Assembly (NCBI RefSeq): GCF_030463565.1
Contig: NC_134676.1
Span: 27,777,228-27,841,227, forward strand
Reading direction: 5' to 3'
Source: Pelecanus crispus
Lineage: Eukaryota; Chordata; Aves; Pelecaniformes; Pelecanidae
DNA length: 64,000 bases
The notes under the pieces are model-generated. The model had not been told where the DNA came from. It saw only the letters and a program-made list of their open reading frames with translations, and did no database searches. A program made the translations under genes and the position numbers. Shown here one piece after another: positions 1-10,500 of this stretch; position 1 is the first letter of the stretch, and every line of letters starts with the position of its first letter.

Positions 1-939
1 GTAATTCAGCTTGTTAAAAATATAATAATATTTTAACATTAATTTTATTCTTTAGATTCACAGGTATCTATTGCTTCTTCAAGGACGCTGGAATATTTTT
101 GAAGAATACACTTGCCATTTCTGTAGTGTTAAGTATCCCAACTTACTACTTATAAATAGATACTATATGTAAGATAGCTGAGCACATCAAATTCTTCACA
201 ATAGCTACAAACTAAACCACAACTAAAAAACCCTCCTGTGACCAGAAAGTTAACAGATTGGCCCAGCTGCGATCTTTTTTAGATTAAAAAGAGATTAACT
301 TCGATTTAAATAGAACAAGTCATTCAAAAATCACGCACAACTTTTGTAAAAAATAATATAGCTACCAGTACCGTCTATGTAGAAATCTTTGCTGTGCTAA
401 TCTACACATGCAGCTGCTAAATTCCCTTATTTCTCGTATTTAACAACTTTTAAATAATTCTAAATATCAATACTTGTTTACATTTACTCCTTTAACTGAA
501 AAAGAGAGAAAACAAGTTTAAGAAGTGTTTCATGAACTTGAGGTTCTGTAACTACAGCTCACTGTCTTCCCCCACTTCACATGCATATTCCTATAAACCA
601 CCTCATCTTCATCCACGAATAATAATGTTCAGGGGGTTATGACATATTCCCAGAATTAGACCCTGGTATTGCTTTATTTACCATAATTTTAATTTACATA
701 TTTTAAATGTAGTTTAATTTACCATTAATTATTAAATTAATAATTTAATCAGTATTCAGGGATCGGTTTTATTTTAACTTTGGGTTTGGTGTTTGGTTTT
801 TGTTTTGTCAACAGTGAAAGAGGAAATGGAAGGAAAAGGGAGAAGGCTAGGCATGTGTGTGTAGGAAAGCATTTCAACAGAACTTTGTAGTTGGAAGCGT
901 TGTCTACTTAAAACCAGACATTTTTGGTTTGGTTTTAGG
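1..939. other. AGGF1 intron 5, distal part (non-coding)
   Basis: AT-rich sequence with no reading frame resembling the later AGGF1 exons (the long acidic exon and the FHA and G-patch exons). It lies to the left of, and so downstream of, AGGF1 exon 5 on the minus strand, so it is read as intron sequence. From about 776 to 939 it becomes G/T-rich and then joins the retroviral pol remnant abruptly, with no LTR in front of it. No other feature was seen. Confidence 0.6.
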
Positions 940-944
940 ATGAA

Positions 945-1300
945 GTGGCAGAACCTGTCTGTATTTCTGGAGTGACAGGAGGATCCCAACAGCTAACTGT
1001 ACTGGAGGCCAAAGTGAGCCTAACTGGGAATGAGTGGCAGAAGCACCCCATTGTGACTGGCCCAGAGGCTCCATGCATCCTTGGCATAGACCACCTCAGG
1101 AGAGGGCATTTCAAGGACCCAAAGGGGTACTGGTGGGCTCTTGGTATAGCGCCTTGGAGACAGAGGAAATTAAACGGCTGTCTACCTTGCCCGGTCTCTC
1201 AGAGGACCCTTCTGTTGTGGGGTTGCTGAGGGTCAGAGATCAACAGGTGCCAATCACTACAATGGTGCACTGGCAGCAATATCGCACCAACTGAGGCTCC
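945..1300 (+). pseudogene. ERV protease remnant (3' half)
   Basis: The translated frame from 945 contains the Leu-Gly-Ile-Asp motif typical of the second conserved block of retroviral aspartic proteases. It is followed by a region that leads into reverse transcriptase in a second frame (1034-1294). The catalytic Asp-Ser/Thr-Gly block that should lie upstream is absent, so the element starts inside the protease. A frame change near 1150-1200 breaks it again. The assignment as protease is good, but the exact left edge is uncertain. Confidence 0.65.
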
Positions 1301-1319
1301 ATGTTTCCCATCCATAAGC

Positions 1320-2340
1320 TGATTCGTTGACTGGAGAGCTAAGGAATGATCAGCAAGACTTGCTCATCCTGTAACAGTGTGGAAGTCTAATGGAGAGTGG
1401 AGACTAACAGTAGACTACCACAGCCTGAATGAAGTCATGCCGCTGCTCAGTGCTGCCATGCCAGACATGCCAGAACTTCAATATGAGCTGGAGTCAAAGG
1501 CAGCCAAGCGGTATGCCACAATTAATATCACTAATGCGTTTTTCTCAATCCCTTTGGCAGCAGAGTGCAGGCCGCAGTTTGCTTTCACCCAAAGGGGCAT
1601 CCAGTACACCTGGAATCAACTGCCCCAGGGGTGGAAACACAGCCCTACCATTTGCCATGGATTGATCCAGATGGCACTGGAGCAGGGTGAAGCTCCAGAA
1701 CAATACATTGATGACATCATCATGTGGGGCAACACAGAAGATGTTTTTGAGAAAGGGAAGAAAATAGTCCAAATCCTTCTGAAAGCTGGTTTTGCCATAA
1801 AACAAAACTAAGGTCAAGGGACCTGCATAGGAGATCCAGTTCTTAAGAATAAAATGGCAAGATGGACATCATCAGATCCCAATGGATGTGATCAACAAAA
1901 TAACAGCTATGTCCTCACCAACCAGCAAAAAGGAAACACAAGCTTTCTCAGACTCTGTGGGCTTTTGGAGAATGCATATTCCAAATTACAGTCTCATTGT
2001 AAGCCCTCTCTATCAAATGACCTGGAAGAAGAATGATTTCAAATGAGGCCCTGAACAACCATAAGCCTTTGAACAAATTAAACAGGAGATAGTTCACACA
2101 GTAGCCCTTGGACCAGTCTGGGCAGGGCAAGATGTAAAAACTGTGCTCTACACCACAGCTGAGGAGAATGGTCCTACCTGGAGCCTCTGGCAGAAAGCAC
2201 CAGGGGAGACTCAAGGTGATCCCCTAGGGTTTTGGAGTCAGGGATACAGAGGATCCAAGGGCCACTACACTCCATTGGAGCATATGAAGGGGTTCAAGCT
2301 GCTTCAGAAGTCGTTGGTACTGAAGCACAGCTCCTATTGA
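1320..2340 (+). pseudogene. ERV reverse transcriptase remnant
   Basis: The open stretch 1377-1811 carries the finger motif around Trp-Arg-Leu-Thr-Val-Asp-Tyr (about 1400-1420), the Leu-Pro-Gln-Gly motif and the catalytic Tyr-Ile-Asp-Asp box at 1704-1715. In the motif A block before Ala-Phe-Phe (about 1521-1545) the positions normally held by Asp read Asn, so the catalytic triad is incomplete. The frame closes at about 1809. Thumb and connection sequence continues in broken pieces at 1854-2036 and 2143-2340. The gene is clearly dead. Confidence 0.85.
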
Positions 2341-2499
2341 CACCCCAACTGCTGGTGCTGGGCTGGATGTTCAAAGGGAGTGTCCCCTGTACACATCATG
2401 CAACCGATGCTACATGGAGTAAGTGGGTCGCACTGATCACATGACAGGCTCAAAGAGAAAACCCCAGTCACCCAAGAATCTTGGAAGTGATCACGGACT

Positions 2500-3060
2500 G
2501 GCCAGAAGGCAAAGATTTCGCAGTATCCCCATAGAAGGAGGTGATGTGCACTGAAGAGGCCTCACTGTATAACAAATTACCAGAAAATGAAAAGCAGTAT
2601 GCCCTGTTCACTGATGGGTCCTGTCGTATTGTGGGAGAGCATTCGAGGTGGAAGGCTGCTGTATGGAGTCCTATAGGACAAGTCACAGAAGCTGCTGCAG
2701 AAGAATGTGAATCCAGTCAGTTTGCAGAGGTGAAAGCCATCCAGCTGGCTTTAGATATCACTGAATGAGAAAAGTGGCCAGTGCTCTATTCTACACTGAC
2801 CCATGGATGGTGGCAAATGCCCTGTAGGGGTGGTTACAGCAATGGAAGCAGAGCAACTGGCAGCGCAGAGGCAAACCAATCTGCTGCACTGTGGCAAGAT
2901 ATTGCTGCCTGGGTAGAGAACTTGGTTGTAAAAGTATATCATGTAGATGCTCATGTACCCAAGAGTTGGGACACTGAAGGACATCAAAACAACCAGCAGG
3001 TGGATCAGGCTGCTAAGGTTCAAGTGGCTCAGGGAAGTCTGGGCTGGCAACATAAGGGTG
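2500..3060 (+). pseudogene. ERV RNase H remnant
   Basis: The frame at 2541-2768 contains the Thr-Asp-Gly-Ser motif of RNase H at 2610-2621 and the later conserved Glu in an Ala-Glu-Val-Lys-Ala context. It ends in a stop at 2766. Matching sequence resumes in the frame at 2781-3140, which includes a His-Val-Asp-Ala-His stretch near 2940 that fits the C-terminal part of the domain. Stops and a frame change make it non-functional. Confidence 0.75.
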
Positions 3061-3930
3061 AATTATTTATAGCTTGGTGGGCCCATGACACCTCAGGCCA
3101 TCAAGAAAGAGACACAACATATAGATGGACTTGTGATTGAGGGATGGACTTGACCATGAACACTATTGCACAGGTTATCCACAAATGTGAAACATGCACC
3201 GCAGTCAAGCAGGCCAAGTGATTAAAGCCTCTCTGGTATGGAGTACGATGGCCGAAATATAAATATGGGGAGGTCTGGCAGATTATATCACACTCCCAAA
3301 AACCCACCAAGGCAAACGCCATGTGATTACAATGGTGGAAGCAACCACTGGATGGCTGGGAAAATATCCTGTGCCCCATGCCACTGCTCAGAACACCATC
3401 CTGGACCTTGGAAAGCAAGTGGTATGGTGACATGGCACCCCAGAAAGAATTGAGTCAGAAACGGGACTCATCTCTGAAACAACCTCATAGATACCTGGGC
3501 CAAAGAGCACGGCATTGAGTGGGTATATCACATCTCTTATCATGCACCAGCCTCCGGTAAAATCGAATGATACAATGGACTGTTGAAGACTACACTGAGA
3601 GCAACAGGTGGTGGGACATTCAAACATTGTGATACACATTTAGCAAAAGCCACCTGGTTAGTCAACACTAGGGGATCTGCCAATCGAGCTGGCCCTGCCC
3701 AATCAAAATTTCTACATACTGTAGAAGGGGATAAAGTCCCTGTAGGGCACATAAAAAATATGCTGGGGAAGACAGTCTGGGTTACTCCTGCCTTGGGCAA
3801 AGGCAAACCCATCCGTGGGATTGCTTTTTCTCGAGGATCTGGGTGCACTTGGTGGGTGATGCAGGATGGGGAAATCTGACGTGTACCTCAAGGGAATTTG
3901 ATTTTGCTTGAAAATAGCCAATGAACTGAA
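3061..3930 (+). pseudogene. ERV integrase remnant
   Basis: A His-His-Cys-Cys zinc-finger pattern is visible across 3085-3210, although a stop near 3138 interrupts it. It is followed by core-domain and C-terminal sequence in several frames (3238-3453, 3583-3879). The 3583-3879 frame covers the integrase C-terminal region with its Trp-rich end and stops at 3877-3879. Frameshifts near 3430-3580 break the catalytic core. Its place after RNase H and before the polypurine tract fits retroviral pol order. Confidence 0.75.
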
Positions 3931-4362
3931 CTGCATGATGTTAATTGCTATATAATACTGTGTGTCATCACTTCTATGCTGAATATATACCATATCAATG
4001 GTATTACAGTAAGAATCACCCAGATTAATGAAGAATGAACTTTGATGAAACTGAGCAAAGTGCAGCAATGACAGAACCAGACAAGCACAGCAATAATGGA
4101 ACCAGAACTGGCTTGAGCATGCAACAATCCAACACCACACATCTTCTCTCCTGCCCTGAAGGACTGTTATGACAGATGGAGCCCAAAGTCATGGACTAAA
4201 TGAACTCAAATGGGCATTTTAGAGGGATGGCCCATAGACTAAAGGAATGATATCTCTGTGTGTGTATCGAAACACAGGAAAAGTGGTGGTGACTAATTGG
4301 AATATATTGGAAAGGGTAGGACCTGGGCATGATGTAGATGGTATAGAATAAGGGGTGGATAT
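3931..4362 (+). other. ERV 3' non-coding stretch with polypurine tract
   Basis: This stretch lies between the end of integrase and the LTR and has no long open frame and no envelope-like sequence. The purine-rich run at about 4350-4359, directly before the LTR, is placed as expected for the polypurine tract that primes plus-strand synthesis. The short spacing supports an env-less element. Confidence 0.6.
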
Positions 4363-4904
4363 TGTCCTGGTTTTGACTGGGATATAGTTAATTTTTTTTT
4401 TCCCTAGTAGCTGGTATAGTGCTGTGTTTTGGATTTAGTATGAGAATGATGTTGATAACACACTGATGTTTTAGTTGTTGCTAAGTAGTGCTTACATTAG
4501 CCAAGGACTTCCAAGATTCTCATGCTCTGTCAGTGAGAAGCTGGGAGGGGGCACAACCAGGACAGCTGACCCAAACTGGCCAAAAGGATATTCCATACCC
4601 TATGACATCTGCTCAGTATATAAACTGGGGGGAGTTGGCCAGGGGAGAACTGCTGCTCAGGGACAGGCTAGGCACTGGTCGGCGGCTGATGAGCAATTGC
4701 ACTGTGCACCATTTATTTTGTATATTCTTTTATCATTATTATTATTTCCCCTTCCTTTTCTGTTCTACTAAACTGTCTTTATGTCAACCCACAAGTTTTC
4801 TTTTTTTTTTTTTTTGCTGATTCTCTCCCCCATCCCACTGGGGATGGGAGGAGTAAGTGAATGGCTCTGTGGTGTTTAGCTGCCTGCCTGGTTAAACCAC
4901 AACA
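4363..4904 (+). repeat. 3' LTR of the ERV-L-like element
   Basis: The 542-bp LTR starts with TGTCCTGG and ends with ...CCACAACA, the TG...CA boundary expected of retroviral LTRs. A TATA box (TATATAAA) lies at 4617-4624, and a T-rich run of 15 T at 4801-4815 follows in the downstream part. No clean AATAAA was seen. It lies on the + strand, antisense to AGGF1. It looks far better preserved than the pol region, with a clear promoter-like core, so it may still act as a weak promoter or enhancer; that is inference. Confidence 0.82.
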
Positions 4905-7352
4905 GATATAGATAATACAAAAACTACCACGAACTAATTAGTGCCTTTACCGACAGCAGACCAAACTGGACACCAATAATATTGCTAAGAAATGCTAGGC
5001 ATCTGTGAACTGGGTTGCACAGCTTATAAACTATTTTTCGGTTTTCTAACAGAAAAATCTATAATCTTTTATTCTAATACACCTTCATCTTTTATTCTAA
5101 TGTAATATTTTTTTAAACTAATGAATGAAATTCTTATGTGATTAAGAACCACACACAAGAGCAAAGCATTTGAACTCAGCCACATAAAATATGACAGTAA
5201 GGTGCTTTGTTTTTTCTAAATCTAACAGTGCATTTACATAAAAGTGCACTGACAAAAAGGCATTATATTCTTTTTGAAGTGGAGAGTGTTTTAAGTTTCA
5301 CTTTGTATTCTCCCTTTTTTTGTTTTAAAAAATAGAAAAGGCCTTGATTCTTACTATGACACTAACTTTCACTTACTATTCACAGATGCAAAGATCTGTG
5401 CCCTACAAAATGTTTTAAACTTTTTTCCTATTATCTTGTTGTTCAAACAAATTCACAAATAAAGCAACTATTTGTGTTCAATCTATCTAGTTCACTATCA
5501 ATAAAACACATCATAAAAAGTGGATGTTTACCTCCTACCTTGTGACTGTGCAAGCTTCACACAAAAGATTTGTTAACAAGACCGGCTATATAAAAATATT
5601 TTATCAATATAAAATAAACTAAAGACAAGTAGCTATTTGTAGTATAACCAGATGACAGAAGCAGATTGTGATGAGATCCCAAAAAGTAGTCAAAATTATT
5701 TGTTAGGTTAGAGCTATATGCACCACAGAACTTTATAAATACACTTGTTGATTTCAGTCAATATGTAACAGTTCATCACAGAACTAAATTTAAAGAGATT
5801 TCTTAATTGTGCTATATGATAAAGGCTCATTCTTACAAGCTTTCCATGATGCTTTCCTGACACATGATCAATAAAGTTCAGTATTAACAATGCCTTCTGA
5901 GAGTGGCAGAATGCTAATTCAGCAGTTGCACACAGCATGCCCAGAACTTGTATGCTGGTAAAACTCCTAGCTTCAACTGTATTAGCTCCCCTCTCTTAAG
6001 TCTAAAGGATCATTATACTTAGTGTTGCTAAGTATCCACTTCAAGCTTTCAAAATGGAATGGTTCACATGAAGTTTTCTCAAAGAGCAGAAGTTCCACAT
6101 TAGCCACAATCTATTTATAAAATCTGTAATCCATCACCTACCACTATCCATTTAACCTACCTTCACTGGTTCTTAATGTAAAGTTACCATTTTCAGATCT
6201 TTCAAGAGACCTCACTCCTGATACAAAATTTTTAAACTCTGTACTGATGCCATATAACTATTACATAAGAGTACCTGTACACTAACAATTATTTCAGATT
6301 TCAACCAATCACCTTGACTGAGGCCTACATAATGAATATGCAATGGTTAAAGCAATAGGAGCAAAATAAGGAGCACTGCAAACTAAAGAAATCAATACAT
6401 TCAATTAAATCTTAAGTAATAAAACAAATTTGCAGAATAGGACTATACAAATTTGGTTCAACATCAATAATAGTGTTCATTAAGAAAATGTTTCTTGAGG
6501 TTTAATAGCTGTGTTACAATAAAACCTCTGGTGTTTAGGAGTGAGTAATGTTTTTCAAGGCAGTCACTATGTGCTATATGGTATACTTTCTTAGCAATCA
6601 GAAAAACAAAGGAAGTTATGTTTTTTATAACTTAAAGTACAAGTTAATTACAATGGGCATTTATTAAGATGTGTACAGCTTATCCACACACTATGGACAA
6701 CAAAAATGTATTGCCCAAATAAAATATCAATAGGAGAGCATAATATGCAAGGAATTAGAACTTCACAGACATTTCATCAATCCAAACTGATGGTAGAAAT
6801 ACAGTAAAATGTCAATGGAATGAGCTTTGGAATAGAGTCACAGAGAAGGCGTGTGTGCATTTTCAAAACCTTCAGTCATTTTTTGATCATCACGTGAATT
6901 AAAAACCCCAAAGAACAAAAAAACAAACCAATGGCCAACAACAAAAAAACATAAGCCAAAGCCCTAAAACCAAAACACTGAGGTAACACTGAATTTCTGA
7001 TGTTAATCCAGCCCACACAGTACCCTGAATTCATTCTAGTGTGCTTGCTAGTTGGAGAGCTTCATTGACACTCAATTTTAGATATTTATACAGTTGTATT
7101 GTAATAAAATAACGTTGAAAAAGTGAGGGAATCCAAGTTTAAAGTTTCATCTTTAGTCACTCACTGGGAAAATTATTTGAACACTAAATACATGTTAGCA
7201 ACCTGCTGTATATAGTTTAAAGATGTTTGAATTGTTCAGAAAATAAGCATACATCCTCTACATAAAACTAAACCCCACAATCCCTAAATTGCACCATGAA
7301 CAAAAAAAACCAAACAGGTTTTGCATTTTCTACTTGTCAGTTCTAAAGTTAC
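4905..7352. other. AGGF1 intron 5, proximal part (non-coding)
   Basis: AT-rich intron sequence between the 3' LTR and AGGF1 exon 5. No frame resembles an AGGF1 exon, and no repeat could be named. Intron 5 is at least 7.3 kb long because its far end is not in this window. Confidence 0.65.
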
Positions 7353-7541
7353 CTTATACTCATTTGCAGTAATCCACTCTGGTTCCTTTCTCTTCTTTTT
7401 CCCTTTTTTATCCTTACTGTGTTGAGTACCAGAAGCCTGGTAAGGCTGCAGATTCACTCGTGAATGAAACTGGTATCGGCCGCTTTCCACATCACAATAG
7501 TAATAAATTCCAGTTGCTGGATCATAATACAGTTGATTTTG
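7353..7541 (-). CDS. AGGF1: AGGF1 exon 5 (second half of OCRE domain)
   Basis: Sixty-three codons from a TTATAAAG acceptor to an AAG|GTAACT donor. It begins QNQLYYDPATGIYYY and contains the near-invariant CDVESGRYQFHSRV of AGGF1, then a Lys/Arg-rich segment. This is the last AGGF1 exon inside the window. Confidence 0.95.
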
Positions 7542-10500
7542 CTTTATAAGAAACATAAAGAACAATGTTATCATTACTTCAATAAATACATTGTTCCAAG
7601 AAACACCCAGTTAATGAAGAACCACATACTAAGTTTAAAAAAAATACTCAAATGTAGTAAAGTACTGTGGTGGCATTCTCTCAATCCCCCTCCTCACAGG
7701 ACCAGGGGAGAAAGTAAGATGAAAAGCTCATTGGTTGAGATAAAGACAGGGAGATCGCCATCACAGGCAAGCCAGATTCAACTTGATGAAAATAAATTTA
7801 ATTTATTGGCAGTTAAAAAAGTGCTGGAAGATGAGAAACAAAGACAAAACACTTTGCCCCTTTTTTCCCAAGCTCTACTTCATTCCCTCATTCCCAACTC
7901 GTCTACCTCTCTTCCCCCTGCCCAAGCAATGCAGGGAGATGAAGAGTCAGGGGTTGCGGTCAGTTCATAACAGTGCCTCTCTGTTGCTCCTTCCTTCTCA
8001 CACTCTTCCCCTGCCCAGCTTGGGTCCTTCCCATGGGTTGCAGTCCCTCAAGTCCCTCCTCCACAGGCCACAACTCCAACCAGAGGAGCCTGCTCTTGCA
8101 CACTCCTTAAGAAGCTGCTCTGCTATGGGGTCCTCCACAGACTGCAGTGTGGATATCTGCTCCAGTATAGTCCTCTTCCATGGACTGCGGGGAATTGTCT
8201 GCTCCAGTGCTTGAAGAACCTCCTCACGCTCCTTCTTCTTTGACCTTGGCATTCGCAGGGTTGTTTCTCACACTGCCCCCTTCTCCCCTCTGCACTCCAC
8301 TGTACAGTGTGTTGCCCTTTCTTAAACATGCTTTTACAGAGGCACCACCAGCTTCTCTGATGAGCTCAGCTGTGTCCTTGGTCATGTCCAGGCAGTCCCT
8401 GACCTCTTCTCACAGAGGGCCCCTCTGCAGCCCCCGGCCCCACTACAAAAACCTTGCCCGTAAACCCAATACAAGAACATTTCCTGTAATTCAGAACAGT
8501 TACTGAACAAGAAAATGTAGAACAAGAAAATATATTCTTTTGTGTAATCGTACCGTAAACTGTAATCTATAGCCCTAAAAATTTGTGTATCTAATTATAT
8601 AGCCACAAAATATGTCAAAAGCAATGGTATCATTTAAGACTTTAAAAATTAAGTTCAGAAGTGTCCCTGAAGACAAAACAAGTAGTTTTGTGTGCCACAT
8701 GCACTTTTTTTTTTTAAATTGAGTTGAATGTAATGCTGCAAACAAAACCTCTGTTTTCATCACAGTAGTTCCACTGGGATTTGTGACAGCGTCTGTATCT
8801 ATCTATATATGCATGTACATATACACATACCTCATAGGACAAAAAGAAAACCTCCCCAAAAGCTCTCTTATGAAAAATGTGTAGCAGAAATTAACCATTA
8901 TAAAATTCTGATCCACCGTCTGACATCTTTTTTTGAAGAAGTATTTTCTTTCCCATAACATCAAACTAGTTGGTAACCGTACTCACGTAGAAGTACAAGT
9001 ATTTCGTGTATTTTCTCTCAACACGCTTTTCACCGTGGAGAAGCCACTGACTTAGTTCAGCAATCTGTCTTTTTCTAAACAAGTCATCTTTTAGCGCAAT
9101 TTTAATTTTGAAAGTTTGAAAGCAGCTTTATAGTATAAAATTTCTACAATGCCAAGCAAGTTAAAGATCTAGGAGACATCAAAAAGAACTGAATGAAAAT
9201 CTAAATTTGTATCTTAGCCTGCTATCTTTAATTTGACTGAAGTAATTCAGCAACTAATTAACAAACTTACATTACTATTCATCTTCAGTAACATGTTTTT
9301 CAAATCATATAGTCAGCTTGGATCTTAGTTCTTTGCTCACATCAACTTTTACTACTAAAACTTTGCAATAGAGAAAAAATGCCAAGGGTTTTGAAAACAA
9401 TCCTTACTGAATTATAGTAGAATCCAGTGCTATGGTCATAATACAATCCTGTATTTTCATCATAAATAAATCCGGTTTGTGAAACAGCAGCTTCTGCAGC
9501 AGCTCTCAAGCTCTCCGCCAAAGAACCCTCTGGTACTGAAGTATCTTCTGCTTCCTGATATCAGAAAGTAAGAAATTAAATTTTCTTCTAAAAAGAACCT
9601 CCTTGGTTCTTTAGCATTTTACAATGCCCTATTTTAAATAAAATAAATTAGTGCTCTATGGACCTGGATTGATTCAAGAACTATTAAACAAGAAGGCAAA
9701 AATCTATCTGTAGTTTACTGATAAACCCCTACTGATTTCAATGGGACGAAGGCTTCATCCTGTGCTTTTCGTTTTCCCCAACCTTCATTCAAAGGTGGTT
9801 CATATCAAAAATATACACAGTGAATATCTTTCAGTACATCCCTAAAATAGATTTCTGCTCTCCATTCCATTTCAGTTGCTAGATGCTAAGGCACAAAATC
9901 AGTTAAGTGAGTAAGATGGAGTGATCTAAGAGCAGGGAAAAAAAAAACCTAACAAAATAAACAAGTAAACCCCCCAACAACTTTCTTCTTATATGTTGCG
10001 TCCTTATATCAATGGGGGGAGAGGAGGGGAAGTACACTTTAGGACAGTCAGCATGGCCATATTGAACATATTCTGCTGATAAAAAAATTGCCACGCTTCT
10101 AGGCTATGTAGGACATACGTTTTAGAATGTGCATTTTTTTTTTTAAACAAATCTAGGAGTATGTTACACTTGGGACATACTATGAAAAGAACCAGTTTCA
10201 AAGCACAAGGATGTTTTTCTATCATTAGCACCACACAAAATAATTTCATGCAATGAAATCAAGACCAAGTGCACATTTTCTAAATGAAGTGAAATATTAA
10301 TAGACTGCTGACTTCAAAATTGGTAAAACCCCAAACAGTTCTATAACCTGTGAATTCCTGATCAAATTTTCCTCTTCTCCACCTTCAGCAACTTCAGTGC
10401 TATCCATCCTTAAAGCAATACTAGCACCTGTCTGGGATTCCTCTGTGGAATTATGCTCAGTGCCTTCAGTCCCATGATTGTGCTGCACCGGCAGTTCAGA

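Larger units (their letters stand above)
940..4904 (+). mobile_element. 5'-truncated ERV-L-like endogenous retrovirus with 3' LTR
   Basis: Remnant of an endogenous retrovirus, in antisense orientation inside intron 5 of AGGF1. In order it shows a partial protease, reverse transcriptase, RNase H, integrase, a short non-coding stretch, a polypurine tract and one LTR. There is no gag, no env and no 5' LTR. The reading frame is broken by several stops and frameshifts, for example a stop near 1809, another at 2766 and a frame change after 3140, so no complete polyprotein can be made. The lack of env, and an LTR that follows integrase by only about 480 bp, fit class III (ERV-L-like, spumavirus-related) elements, which are common in birds. 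The class is inferred, because the tRNA primer-binding site that would confirm it is missing. The five bases after the LTR have no matching copy at the left edge, so the 5' half was probably lost by deletion. Confidence 0.88.

Noticed and set aside
3931..4362. Possible envelope gene between integrase and LTR
   Set aside because: The stretch is too short and has no signal peptide, membrane segment or open frame of useful length on the + strand.
7464..7970. 168-codon + strand frame
   Set aside because: It is antisense to AGGF1 exon 5 and runs into the solo LTR, so it is a composite of unrelated sequences with no recognisable protein.
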